A stretch of 14,215 bases of DNA from an uncultured Lachnospiraceae bacterium (GTDB taxonomy: Bacteria; Bacillota; Clostridia; Lachnospirales; Lachnospiraceae), in the NCBI GenBank assembly GCA_900553355.1, contig USDK01000065.1, forward strand, positions 1 to 14,215, read 5' to 3'. Below the pieces are notes generated by a model. It was given only the letters and a program-made list of their open reading frames with translations. It was not told the origin of the DNA and made no database searches. A program made the position numbers and the translations under genes. Of this stretch, positions 1 through 6,746 are shown piece by piece; positions within the stretch are counted from its first letter, which is position 1; every line of letters begins with the position of its first letter.

Positions 1-1
1 A

Positions 2-166
2 AAGCGCTTCAAAAAGACAGGTACAGGAAAGTTAGTTAGAAATAAAGCTTATAAGAGCCATATCTTAACTAAGAAATCTACCAAGAGAAAAAGAAATCTT
101 AGGAAACCTACGGTTACAGATGCAACAAATGTAAAGAACATGAAGAAGGTATTACCGTATCTGTAA
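2..166 (+). CDS. rpmI: 50S ribosomal protein L35 (3' part)
   Basis: Frame 2 from the window edge encodes the last 54 residues of a very basic small protein. It begins KRFKKTGTGKL, continues through a Lys/Arg-rich stretch (SHILTKKSTKRKRNLR) and ends MKKVLPYL before TAA at 164-166. This is the L35 signature; the family is about 65 residues, so roughly ten N-terminal residues lie upstream of the window. L35 is a structural protein of the large ribosomal subunit. It lies 34 bp before rplT with no terminator between, the conserved infC-rpmI-rplT order of bacteria; infC would be expected just outside the window. Identity is very secure. Confidence 0.95.
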   Translation, partial: KRFKKTGTGKLVRNKAYKSHILTKKSTKRKRNLRKPTVTDATNVKNMKKVLPYL

Positions 167-200
167 GATATCAGAGAGGATAGAAGGAGGAAAATAAGAG

Positions 201-557
201 ATGGCAAGAATTAAAGGCGGATTAAACGCAAAGAAGAAACATAACAGAACCTTAAAACTGGCAAAGGGATACAGAGGAGCACGCTCCAAACAGTACAGAG
301 TAGCAAAGCAGTCTGTCATGAGAGCTCTGGCTTCTTCTTATGCAGGAAGAAAGCAGCGCAAGCGTCAGATGCGTCAGCTGTGGATCGCACGTATCAATGC
401 GGCTGCAAGAATGAATGGCCTGTCCTACAGCAAATTTATGCACGGACTGAAGCTGGCAAACATTGATATGAACAGAAAGATGCTGGCTGAGATGGCTGTT
501 AATGACAAGGAAGGCTTTACTGCACTGGCAGAGGCTGCAAAAGCAAAGCTTGCTTAA
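201..557 (+). CDS. rplT: 50S ribosomal protein L20
   Basis: The 118-residue product has the usual L20 length and the family's N-terminus (MARIKGGLNAKKKHNRTLKL) followed by KGYRGARSKQYRVAKQSVMRAL. The N-terminal half is a long basic helix that binds 23S rRNA; the C-terminal globular part includes the segment around LWIARINAAAR. L20 is needed early in 50S assembly and in several bacteria represses its own operon. The start is set by AGAAGGAGG at 182-190, about 10 nt before ATG. It is co-transcribed with rpmI and followed at once by an intrinsic terminator, so it is the last gene of the operon. No defects seen. Confidence 0.97.
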   Translation: MARIKGGLNAKKKHNRTLKLAKGYRGARSKQYRVAKQSVMRALASSYAGRKQRKRQMRQLWIARINAAARMNGLSYSKFMHGLKLANIDMNRKMLAEMAVNDKEGFTALAEAAKAKLA

Positions 558-581
558 TAAAAATAAGATGATTCAAAGAAG

Positions 582-607
582 CCGGAACGATGTGTTCCGG
601 TTTTTTT
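582..607 (+). terminator. Intrinsic terminator of the rpmI-rplT operon
   Basis: A perfect 7-bp stem (CCGGAAC at 582-588 with GTTCCGG at 594-600) encloses a 5-nt loop and runs straight into seven T residues at 601-607. It begins 24 nt after the rplT stop codon. This is a textbook rho-independent terminator separating the ribosomal operon from the T-box promoter that starts about 15 nt further on. Confidence 0.93.
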
Positions 608-621
608 GTGTAAATTTTTGC

Positions 622-650
622 TTGACAGCAGCATATAATAGTGGTAAAGT
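622..650 (+). promoter_or_regulatory. Promoter of the trpB2 T-box transcript
   Basis: A perfect -35 TTGACA (622-627) is separated by 17 bp from TAAAGT (645-650), which is preceded by TGG and so forms an extended -10. A TATAAT at 634-639 is nearer consensus but only 6 bp from the -35 and lacks a partner. Transcription should start near 657, just before the base of T-box stem I. Confidence 0.75.
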
Positions 651-656
651 ATCTGT

Positions 657-953
657 AAATATTTTGAAACCGTTGAAGAAGAGTGAGTATTTGTCAGATT
701 CCCCTCACAGAGAGTCGCAGGCGGTGGGATTGCGGCAGAAAGGAAAGGCAGAGAATGGACTTCTAAGGGCGAACCAAACGGCAGGAGCCAAGTAAGGGAG
801 CCGGAGAGGATTCTCCGTTATCAAGACCGGCGTATGTTGGTACGCGCTAAGTGGGTGCGGGAGAACGCACCAAGCCGGGTGGCACCGCAGGAGTTGTGAT
901 CAATGCTCTTGTCCCAGCAGATGTAACTGTATGGGATAAGGGCATTTTATTTT
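657..953 (+). promoter_or_regulatory. Tryptophan T-box riboswitch (leader of trpB2)
   Basis: This leader RNA binds uncharged tRNA-Trp and allows transcription of the genes downstream. Stem I closes with AGAAG (677-681) against CTTCT (760-764). Its specifier loop has AGTGA on the 5' side and GAA-TGG-A on the 3' side, so the specifier codon is TGG (756-758), tryptophan. The distal part carries AGAGAG (around 710) and GGTGGGA (723-729), the T-loop elements that contact the tRNA elbow. The T-box core GGGTGGCACCGCAG lies at 877-890, with TGGC (880-883) to pair with the tRNA acceptor end. It can pair with GTCCC (911-915) to form the antiterminator. The competing terminator is listed separately. All main elements are present and in order. 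Confidence 0.95.
902..953 (+). terminator. Conditional terminator of the Trp T-box
   Basis: A continuous 15-bp stem pairs 902-916 with 932-946, including two G-T wobbles, and can extend through CAG/CTG inside the loop. It is followed by TTTATTTT (946-953). The left arm contains the GTCCC needed for the antiterminator, so the two structures exclude each other. With charged tRNA-Trp this hairpin should end transcription about 80 nt before trpB2. Confidence 0.92.
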
Positions 954-1034
954 GTCAGAAAGCTCTTATTCCATGAAGATTTCAGGCCAGGGCAATAGAA
1001 AGCCCCGGATAGTTCATGAAAGGAGATTAAGACT

Positions 1035-2429
1035 ATGAAAGACGCAAGAGACCAGAAGATTCCCTACAAGATTTATCTGTCAGAAAGCGAGATGCCAAAG
1101 ACATGGTATAATGTTCGTGCGGACATGAAAAACAAGCCGGCGCCGCTCTTAAATCCAGGGACATTAAAGCCCATGACCGCAGAGGAACTGTCAGCAGTAT
1201 TCTGTGAGGAGCTGGTAGAGCAGGAGCTGGATAATGATAACCGCTATATCGACATCCCACAGGAGATCCAGGACTTTTATAAGATGTACCGCCCGTCTCC
1301 GCTGGTGCGTGCCTACTGCCTGGAAGAGAAGCTCCAGACACCGGCAAAGATTTATTATAAATTTGAAGGAAATAATACCAGCGGAAGCCACAAATTAAAT
1401 TCTGCCATCGCCCAGGCCTACTATGCGAAGAAACAGGGACTTAAAGGCGTCACCACAGAGACGGGAGCCGGGCAGTGGGGAACAGCGCTTTCCATGGCCT
1501 GCTCTTATCTGGGGCTGGACTGCAAGGTCTACATGGTAAAATGTTCCTATGAACAGAAACCATTCCGCCGTGAGGTAATGCGGACTTATGGAGCAAGTGT
1601 GACGCCATCGCCGTCTATGGAGACAGAAGTCGGCAGAAAGATCCTTGCGGAGCATCCGGGCACCAGCGGGAGCCTGGGCTGTGCAATCTCGGAAGCTGTA
1701 GAGACTGCCACGAAGAACGAAGGATACCGTTATGTGCTGGGAAGTGTGTTGAACCAGGTGCTGCTGCATCAGTCCATTATCGGTATGGAAACGAAGACGG
1801 CGCTGGACCAGTACGGGATCGTGCCGGATATGATCATCGGCTGTGCCGGAGGAGGATCGAACTTGGGTGGCCTGATTTCTCCGTTTATGGGAGAAAAGCT
1901 GAGAGGAGAGAAGGATTATCAGTTTATCGCTGTGGAACCGGCTTCCTGCCCGAGCCTGACTAGAGGTGTCTATGCCTATGATTTCTGTGATACAGGCATG
2001 GTGTGCCCGCTGGCAAAGATGTATACTCTGGGAAGTGGATTCATTCCTTCACCCAACCACGCCGGAGGCCTTCGGTATCATGGTATGAGTTCCATTCTGT
2101 CCCAGTTATATGCAGATGGATATATGGAGGCGCGTTCGGTGGAACAGACCGCAGTATTTCAGGCGGCGGAAGCATTTGCAAGAGTGGAAGGCATCCTGCC
2201 GGCACCGGAAAGCAGCCACGCTATCAAGGTGGCCATGGATGAAGCGATGAAATGCAAGGAAACCGGAGAAGAGAAAACCATTGTCTTTGGCTTGACCGGC
2301 ACCGGATATTTCGATATGATGGCTTATGAGAAGTTCCATAATGGAGAAATGACGGACTATATCCCGACGGATGAGGATCTGAAGGCAGGATTTGACGGGA
2401 TTCCGAAGTTTCCGGGAAATATGGAGTAA
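1035..2429 (+). CDS. trpB: Tryptophan synthase beta-like protein, TrpB2 type
   Basis: This PLP enzyme should condense indole with serine (or a serine derivative) to tryptophan. At 464 residues it is longer than classical TrpB1 (about 400), with the N-terminal extension typical of TrpB2. Visible motifs: YRPSPL at 85-90, the PLP-binding GSHKLNSA with Lys120, the catalytic TETGAGQWG at 141-149, the phosphate-binding GCAGGGSN at 269-276, and TGTGYFD near the C-terminus. AAAGGAG at 1019-1025, 9 nt before ATG, fixes the start. No trpA or other trp genes are near, so it probably works alone as an indole-salvage or stand-alone synthase, as known for TrpB2. It is controlled by the Trp T-box and followed 20 bp later by the cysteine hydrolase gene. 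Confidence 0.93.
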   Translation: MKDARDQKIPYKIYLSESEMPKTWYNVRADMKNKPAPLLNPGTLKPMTAEELSAVFCEELVEQELDNDNRYIDIPQEIQDFYKMYRPSPLVRAYCLEEKLQTPAKIYYKFEGNNTSGSHKLNSAIAQAYYAKKQGLKGVTTETGAGQWGTALSMACSYLGLDCKVYMVKCSYEQKPFRREVMRTYGASVTPSPSMETEVGRKILAEHPGTSGSLGCAISEAVETATKNEGYRYVLGSVLNQVLLHQSIIGMETKTALDQYGIVPDMIIGCAGGGSNLGGLISPFMGEKLRGEKDYQFIAVEPASCPSLTRGVYAYDFCDTGMVCPLAKMYTLGSGFIPSPNHAGGLRYHGMSSILSQLYADGYMEARSVEQTAVFQAAEAFARVEGILPAPESSHAIKVAMDEAMKCKETGEEKTIVFGLTGTGYFDMMAYEKFHNGEMTDYIPTDEDLKAGFDGIPKFPGNME

Positions 2430-2449
2430 GAGATAAGGAGAGATGACGG

Positions 2450-2986
2450 ATGAAGATATTGGTGGTTGTGGATATGCAGAATGATTTTATCGACGGAGCC
2501 CTGGGAACCAGAGAGGCTGTAACAATCGTGCCGAAGGTGGTGGAGAAGATCAAAAGCTTTGAGGGAAGGATCCTCTTTACCAGGGATACCCATGAAGCGG
2601 ATTATCTTGGTACTCAGGAAGGGAAAAACCTGCCGGTAGAGCACTGCATCCGGGGAACCAAAGGATGGGAGCTGGCGCCGGAGATTGAAAAGCTCAGGAC
2701 GGAGGAACCCATCGATAAGCCTTCCTTTGGGAGCATATCCCTTGGAACGCTTTTGAAAGCGCAGGACGAGGATCTGAAAAAGCAGGGAGAACCGGGGATC
2801 GAATCCATTACGCTGATTGGCCTTTGCACCGATATCTGCGTGATCTCCAACGCCATGATCCTGAAGGCGTATCTTCCAGAAGTTCCGGTAATCGTGGATG
2901 CTGACTGCTGCGCGGGAGTTACGCCGGAAAGCCATAAAAATGCATTGGAAGCTATGAAAGTCTGCCAGATTAAGATTGAAGATTAA
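2450..2986 (+). CDS. Nicotinamidase-related cysteine hydrolase (isochorismatase fold)
   Basis: The 178-residue protein has the full isochorismatase-fold triad: Asp8 in VDMQNDF, Lys90 in DKPSFGS, and the nucleophile Cys130 in GLCTDICV. Asp46 and His48 (TRDTHEADY) with His65 (LPVEHC) match the metal site of nicotinamidases, so conversion of nicotinamide to nicotinate in NAD salvage is the best guess. Related amidases share these motifs, so the substrate is not proven. AAGGAG at 2435-2440 selects this ATG; an out-of-frame ATG at 2443 is a decoy. The gene follows trpB2 by 20 bp with no terminator or separate promoter visible, so it should be read through the Trp T-box. Soluble and cytoplasmic: no signal peptide or membrane segments. 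Confidence 0.88.
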   Translation: MKILVVVDMQNDFIDGALGTREAVTIVPKVVEKIKSFEGRILFTRDTHEADYLGTQEGKNLPVEHCIRGTKGWELAPEIEKLRTEEPIDKPSFGSISLGTLLKAQDEDLKKQGEPGIESITLIGLCTDICVISNAMILKAYLPEVPVIVDADCCAGVTPESHKNALEAMKVCQIKIED

Positions 2987-2988
2987 AA

Positions 2989-3012
2989 GAGGCCGCCCAA
3001 AGAGGCGGCCTT
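2989..3012. terminator. Bidirectional terminator between the cysteine hydrolase gene and luxS
   Basis: GGCCGCC (2991-2997) pairs with GGCGGCC (3004-3010) around a 6-nt loop, extended by A-T and G-T pairs. It fills the 33-bp gap between two convergent stop codons. The flanks are A-rich on the left and moderately T-rich on the right, so the hairpin can serve both strands, though neither T-tract is long. Confidence 0.8.
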
Positions 3013-3019
3013 ATCTTCA

Positions 3020-3499
3020 TTAGGCAGGATAAACAAGTTGTTCTTCCCTGATATCCGTCAAAACTTCATTCAGGTATTTCCGGGCAAGATAATTTGCCAT
3101 AGGAAGATTCATATCAAGATAGTTTCCGCAGTCTTTGGCGGCTGCGCCCGGCACATCTCCTTCAAAATCTGCCATGAAGGTGAACAGCTCTTTCATCAGC
3201 GGCACAATATCCCGGGAAGTATATTCTCCGGCCAGGATCAGGTAGAATCCGGTCCGGCATCCCATGGGGCCAAAGTAGATGGTCTTGTCCGCCCAGGTCT
3301 CATGGTTGCGGAGAAATGTGGCGCCCAGATGCTCGATGGTATGTACCTCTGCGGTATTCATCACCGGTTCATCGTTGGGGCTGGTCATGCGGATGTCGAA
3401 GGTAGTGACCGGATTGTCATTGACATAATCGATACGGGAGACGTAAAGCCCGGGAACCAGGCGGATATGGTCTACGGTAAAACTTTTTATTTTTTCCAT
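3020..3499 (-). CDS. luxS: S-ribosylhomocysteine lyase LuxS
   Basis: LuxS cleaves S-ribosylhomocysteine to homocysteine and DPD, the precursor of autoinducer-2, in the activated methyl cycle. Numbering from the ATG used here (159 residues): the metal motif HTIEH is at 53-57, catalytic Cys81 is in MGCRTGFY, and the third metal ligand Cys124 is in DCGNY. All key residues are present and the length is normal. The frame could be extended to a TTG at 3505, but LuxS proteins typically begin MEKI, and AAAAAGGAG (3510-3518) serves the ATG at 10 nt against only 4 nt for the TTG. No methyl-cycle neighbour such as an SAH nucleosidase is in view. It is divergent from the phosphatase gene and shares a palindromic promoter region with it. 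Confidence 0.96.
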   Translation of the reverse strand: MEKIKSFTVDHIRLVPGLYVSRIDYVNDNPVTTFDIRMTSPNDEPVMNTAEVHTIEHLGATFLRNHETWADKTIYFGPMGCRTGFYLILAGEYTSRDIVPLMKELFTFMADFEGDVPGAAAKDCGNYLDMNLPMANYLARKYLNEVLTDIREEQLVYPA

Positions 3500-3535
3500 A
3501 ATCAAACAACTCCTTTTTATACATCTGTTATTACT

Positions 3536-3544
3536 AGTATACCA
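3536..3544 (-). promoter_or_regulatory. Extended -10 promoter of luxS
   Basis: On the minus strand TGG precedes TATACT, an extended -10 element; the hexamer is at 3536-3541. No good -35 is seen at the expected place (3559-3564), which falls inside the palindrome at 3556-3573. Predicted start near 3529 gives a leader of about 30 nt. Confidence 0.65.
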
Positions 3545-3555
3545 GCTTTCTTTTG

Positions 3556-3573
3556 ATTTTACTAATGTAAAAT
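3556..3573. promoter_or_regulatory. Palindromic candidate operator between luxS and the phosphatase gene
   Basis: ATTTTAC (3556-3562) is perfectly inverted as GTAAAAT (3567-3573) with a TAAT spacer. It covers the expected -35 positions of both the leftward luxS promoter and the rightward phosphatase promoter. Symmetry and position suggest a dimeric regulator binding site; I do not recognise the motif, and AT-rich inverted repeats can arise by chance. Confidence 0.5.
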
Positions 3574-3584
3574 TCCAGAAGATG

Positions 3585-3593
3585 TGCTATACT
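3585..3593 (+). promoter_or_regulatory. Extended -10 promoter of the histidine phosphatase gene
   Basis: TGC precedes TATACT (3588-3593), an extended -10. The -35 position (3565-3570, ATGTAA) is poor and lies in the palindrome. The start would be near 3600, leaving a short leader containing AGGAGG. Confidence 0.65.
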
Positions 3594-3618
3594 ACTTCGT
3601 GTGTATAGGAGGCAGAAG

Positions 3619-4260
3619 ATGAAGTTATATTTGGTTAGACATGGAATTACAGACTGGAATGTAAGAAAGAAGATTCAGGGACAGGTAGATATCCCTCTGA
3701 ACGAGCAGGGAAAGCTTCTGGCAAAAAAGACGGCGGAAGGGCTTTCGGATGTTTCGTTTGACCTCTGTATTTCAAGTCCTCTTTGCAGGGCAAAAGAGAC
3801 GGCAAGGATTATTCTGAGAAATCAACAGGCGCTGATCCTGGATGAGCCAAGGATCATGGAAATGGCCTTTGGGGATTATGAAGGAAAGTGCTGCTCTAAA
3901 GAAGGATGGGAGCTGTCAGAAGAGTTTCACCGGTTCTTTGATGATCCGGAAGGGTACCAGCCGCCGAATGGCGGAGAGTCTTTTGCAGATGTCAAGAAGA
4001 GAACCGGAGAATTTTTGCAGGAGCTGTACCAGAAAGAGGCATACCAGGCCCTGACAATCCTGATCACTACTCATGGAGCGGCATTGGCAGGACTTCTTAA
4101 TAATATAAAAGGAGAGCCCTTATCCCGTTACTGGGGAGAAGGGGTACACCGCAACTGTGCAGTGACAGTAGTGGAGGTGACGGACGGCGTGCCGAAGATC
4201 CTTTCGGAGAATGTGGTGTATTATCAGAATGTAAAGGATCCCTGGGCAGAAGACGCTTAG
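3619..4260 (+). CDS. Histidine phosphatase family protein (phosphoglycerate mutase-like)
   Basis: The 213-residue protein starts MKLYLVRHGITDWN, with catalytic His8 in the RHG motif. Arg57 lies in SSPLCRAKETA, the general acid Glu81 in MEMAFGDYEG, and the second histidine His152 in ITTHGAAL. These are the core residues of the histidine phosphatase superfamily; the same layout occurs in CobC-type alpha-ribazole phosphatases and broad-specificity sugar phosphatases, and no cobalamin genes lie nearby to choose between them. The frame is open back to a GTG at 3601, but AGGAGG at 3607-3612 lies inside that extension, 6 nt before the ATG at 3619, which is clearly the start. trpS follows 38 bp later without a terminator, so they may share a transcript. 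Confidence 0.9.
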   Translation: MKLYLVRHGITDWNVRKKIQGQVDIPLNEQGKLLAKKTAEGLSDVSFDLCISSPLCRAKETARIILRNQQALILDEPRIMEMAFGDYEGKCCSKEGWELSEEFHRFFDDPEGYQPPNGGESFADVKKRTGEFLQELYQKEAYQALTILITTHGAALAGLLNNIKGEPLSRYWGEGVHRNCAVTVVEVTDGVPKILSENVVYYQNVKDPWAEDA

Positions 4261-4298
4261 AGTAACGAAGGATCAGACAGATAGATGGAGGAAGAAAG

Positions 4299-5303
4299 AT
4301 GATAGGTGATAAGAAAGTATTATTCAGCGGAATGCAGGCAACAGGAAATCTGACTCTTGGAAATTATCTGGGGGCTTTGAAGAACTGGGTTTCCTTAAGT
4401 GATGAATATGAGTGCTTCTACAGTGTAGTAGATATGCATTCTATTACTGTAAGGCAGGATCCGGCGACCTTAAGGAAACGTGCAAGGGCGCTTCTGACTT
4501 TATATATTGCCGCAGGGCTGGATCCGGAGAAGAACTGTATTTACTACCAGTCCCATGTGTCAGGACATGCAGAGCTGGCATGGATCTTGAATTGTTTTAC
4601 CTACATGGGAGAGCTGAACCGGATGACCCAGTTCAAGGATAAGGCAGCAAAGCACGCAGACAATATCAATGCAGGCCTCTTTACTTATCCAGTACTGATG
4701 GCAGCGGATATTCTTCTGTACCAGGCGGATGTGGTACCTGTGGGGATTGACCAGATGCAGCACCTGGAGCTGACGAGGGATATTGCAGAACGGTTTAATA
4801 ATATTTACGGAGATGTATTCACGATTCCGGAGGCATATATCGGAAAGGTGGGCGCAAAGATCATGAGCCTGCAGGATCCGTCTAAGAAGATGTCCAAATC
4901 CGATGAAAATCCTAATGCCAGCATTTATCTGATGGACGATCCGGATACCATTATGAGGAAATGTAAGCGCGCGGTGACAGATTCTGAGGCACAGATCCTG
5001 TACCGGGATGAGCAGCCGGGCGTCAAGAACCTGATCAATATCTACAGTGCGTGTACCGGAAAAACGCCGGAGGAGACAGTCAAAGAGTTTGACGGCAAAG
5101 GCTACGGCGATTTTAAGGTGGCTGTGGGAGAAGCAGTGTGCGATGTATTAAGGCCGCTGCAGGAAGAAGTAGCCCGTCTGGAGAAAGATAAGGCTTATAT
5201 CGACGGTATCATTAAGGCGAATGCGGAAAAAGCCGGATATTTTGCGAATAAGACACTGAGAAAAGTGCAGAAGAAGGTAGGATTTCCGGAGAAAGTGCGG
5301 TAA
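4299..5303 (+). CDS. trpS: Tryptophanyl-tRNA synthetase
   Basis: This class I synthetase charges tRNA-Trp. At 334 residues it has the usual bacterial length. The HIGH-type ATP site appears as TGNLTLGNYLGA at 15-26, the substrate region GIDQMQHLELTRDIAERF lies at 149-166, and the KMSKS loop is intact at 197-201. GGAGG at 4287-4291, 7 nt before ATG, supports the start. The 38 bp upstream hold neither a terminator nor a convincing promoter, so expression may come from the phosphatase promoter. It has no T-box of its own, although the trpB2 gene about 3 kb away does, so the two tryptophan genes seem to be controlled separately. A strong hairpin terminator follows. Confidence 0.97.
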   Translation: MIGDKKVLFSGMQATGNLTLGNYLGALKNWVSLSDEYECFYSVVDMHSITVRQDPATLRKRARALLTLYIAAGLDPEKNCIYYQSHVSGHAELAWILNCFTYMGELNRMTQFKDKAAKHADNINAGLFTYPVLMAADILLYQADVVPVGIDQMQHLELTRDIAERFNNIYGDVFTIPEAYIGKVGAKIMSLQDPSKKMSKSDENPNASIYLMDDPDTIMRKCKRAVTDSEAQILYRDEQPGVKNLINIYSACTGKTPEETVKEFDGKGYGDFKVAVGEAVCDVLRPLQEEVARLEKDKAYIDGIIKANAEKAGYFANKTLRKVQKKVGFPEKVR

Positions 5304-5340
5304 ATACGAAGCCAAAACAGAAGAATAGAAATTCAATGAC

Positions 5341-5386
5341 AAAAAACTCTGCATGAGAAAGACAATTTCTCATGCAGAGTTTTTTT
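5341..5386 (+). terminator. Terminator after trpS, perfect 20-bp stem
   Basis: Positions 5341-5360 and 5366-5385 are exact inverted repeats around the loop GACAA. The stem begins with six A and ends with a run of seven T (5380-5386), so it would end transcription on either strand. It isolates trpS from the sigma-factor operon. Confidence 0.95.
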
Positions 5387-5395
5387 AATGGGACT

Positions 5396-5428
5396 AACTT
5401 TCGGGATGTCTGATTCGTTGTATATAAT
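5396..5428 (+). promoter_or_regulatory. Candidate promoter(s) of the sigma-factor operon
   Basis: TATAAT is present at 5423-5428 but the matching -35 (TTCGGG, 5400-5405) is poor. Overlapping it is AAC (5396-5398), 17 nt, then CGT (5416-5418), which resembles the AAC/CGT pattern of ECF sigma promoters. The operon may be read by the housekeeping sigma, by its own sigma, or both; assignment is tentative. Confidence 0.45.
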
Positions 5429-5482
5429 AGAAGCTGGCTTCAGATATTAAAATATGCCGAAAGAGGAAGAAAGGAGAAACCA

Positions 5483-6001
5483 ATGGATTCAGATTTTCTG
5501 CTGATACAGAAAATGAAAAATGGGGATGGGGAAGCGGTGGAGCGTTTCGTCAGAAAGTATTATCCGAAGATTTTCCAGTATTGTCTGCTTCATATCCGGA
5601 ACCGGAACGATGCAGAAGATCTGACCCAGGAAACGTTTCTGAAGTTTTTCCAGTCCTTTGCAAAGTACCGTCACCAGGGGAAATGCTCGTCATATCTGTA
5701 TACGGTGGCTGCGAATACCTGTAAAGATTACTATAAGAAGAAAAAAGAGAGCCAGATAGGTGAGATAGAAGAAGGAGTTTCAGAGAACCCGGGGATGGAG
5801 ACAGAAGAGATCCGCATGGATGTGGAAAATGCCCTGGCCCGTCTTCCGGTAGAATTGAGAGAAACGGCAGTTCTTTTCTTTTTCCAGGGACTGAAGCAAA
5901 GAGAAATCGCCAGGGTATTAAATATAAAAGTATCTCTGGTGAAATACCGGGTGAGCCGGGCAAAGATACTGCTGGCAGAATATTTGAAGGAGGAGAGCTG
6001 A
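5483..6001 (+). CDS. ECF-like RNA polymerase sigma factor
   Basis: A 172-residue protein with the two-domain ECF architecture. Region 2 spans about 22-88 and includes NRNDAEDLTQETFLKFF (41-57), which binds core polymerase and the -10 element. Region 4 spans about 114-165, with a helix-turn-helix LKQREIARVLNIKVSLVKYR at 137-156. Region 3 is absent, replaced by an acidic linker (89-112). AAGGAG at 5471-5476, 6 nt before ATG, fixes the start. The stop overlaps the next ATG by one base (TGATG), so translation of the two genes is likely coupled. As first gene of an operon with a membrane protein and an ABC transporter it probably responds to an envelope or export signal; its target genes are unknown. 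Confidence 0.92.
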   Translation: MDSDFLLIQKMKNGDGEAVERFVRKYYPKIFQYCLLHIRNRNDAEDLTQETFLKFFQSFAKYRHQGKCSSYLYTVAANTCKDYYKKKKESQIGEIEEGVSENPGMETEEIRMDVENALARLPVELRETAVLFFFQGLKQREIARVLNIKVSLVKYRVSRAKILLAEYLKEES

Positions 6002-6744
6002 TGGAATTATATGAGAAAAAGATACAGCGCTATCAAAGACTGGTGAAGGAACAATGTGTCAGAGAGGATGCCGTCCGGATGACTGTCCAAAGATCTAAGG
6101 ATGCCCTGGAATCGGCAGAAAACGGACTGCTTACCTATGCAGAATTTTTATACCAGCAGCTGCATTTTATCAGGAAGAGGTGGTGGGCTTACCAGAGTAT
6201 GGTGCTTGTACTGCTCTGGCTGCTGCTTAAGGATGCGGACGGAATCTATGCGCAGCGGACAATGGGAGCAGGGGCGGCGATATTTGTAATTCTGCTTGTG
6301 CCGGAGCTTTGGAAAAACAGGAGGACAGCTTCCATGGAGATTGAAGGAGCAGCTTATTATTCCCTCCGGCAGATTTATTCTGCGAGGATGCTTCTGTTTG
6401 CCATGGCCGATCTTCTGATGCTTACCGGGTTCTGGCTGACTGCCTCATGGACGGTACAGTTAACGGTGGAAACGTTTCTGATCAATTTTGTCCTGCCGTT
6501 CACCGTTTCCTGCTGCGTCTGTTTCCGGCTTCTTGGCAGCCGGATGGCAGACAGCGAATACGCTGTCGTGGTTATCTGCGGATCCTGGGCGGTGGTGTGG
6601 ATGATGATCCTGGGACAGGACCGTATTTATGAAAATATCGCAGAGCCTGTCTGGGCAGGACTGTTGATCTGCTCACTGGTTTATCTGGGCTGGTGTGTCA
6701 GAAAGGCACAGAAAGACTGCGAAGCAATCTGGGAGGTGAACTAA
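6001..6744 (+). CDS. Six-helix membrane protein, candidate anti-sigma factor
   Basis: I do not recognise a named family. The 247-residue product has a charged, mostly helical N-terminal part of about 60 residues without a signal peptide, ending FIRKRWW. About six hydrophobic segments follow (62-77, 87-103, 129-148, 157-178, 186-204, 214-232) and a short charged tail. The N-terminus is probably cytoplasmic. Its start overlaps the sigma-factor stop by one base, and a soluble N-terminal domain plus membrane anchor encoded directly after an ECF sigma gene is the usual anti-sigma arrangement; I infer that role from context only. It has no zinc-binding HxxxCxxC motif of the ZAS class. The ABC ATPase gene starts 2 bp after the stop, so an accessory role in transport is possible instead. 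Confidence 0.75.
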   Translation: MELYEKKIQRYQRLVKEQCVREDAVRMTVQRSKDALESAENGLLTYAEFLYQQLHFIRKRWWAYQSMVLVLLWLLLKDADGIYAQRTMGAGAAIFVILLVPELWKNRRTASMEIEGAAYYSLRQIYSARMLLFAMADLLMLTGFWLTASWTVQLTVETFLINFVLPFTVSCCVCFRLLGSRMADSEYAVVVICGSWAVVWMMILGQDRIYENIAEPVWAGLLICSLVYLGWCVRKAQKDCEAIWEVN

Positions 6745-6746
6745 TT

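Noticed and set aside
634..639. TATAAT as the -10 of the T-box promoter
   Set aside because: It lies only 6 bp after TTGACA and has no other -35 at a usable distance; TGG-TAAAGT at 642-650 has 17-bp spacing.
502..795. 97-codon plus-strand frame across the end of rplT and the T-box leader
   Set aside because: It runs through the rplT terminator, the promoter and stem I of the T-box; no ribosome binding site and no sensible protein.
2357..2935. 192-codon minus-strand frame opposite the cysteine hydrolase gene
   Set aside because: Shadow of a gene with complete catalytic motifs on the other strand; no ribosome binding site and low-complexity basic content.
3500..3505. TTG start extending luxS by two residues
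   Set aside because: Only 4 nt from the ribosome binding site; LuxS proteins usually start at the following ATG.
3038..3556. 172-codon plus-strand frame opposite luxS
   Set aside because: luxS on the minus strand has all catalytic and metal residues; this frame is its complement.
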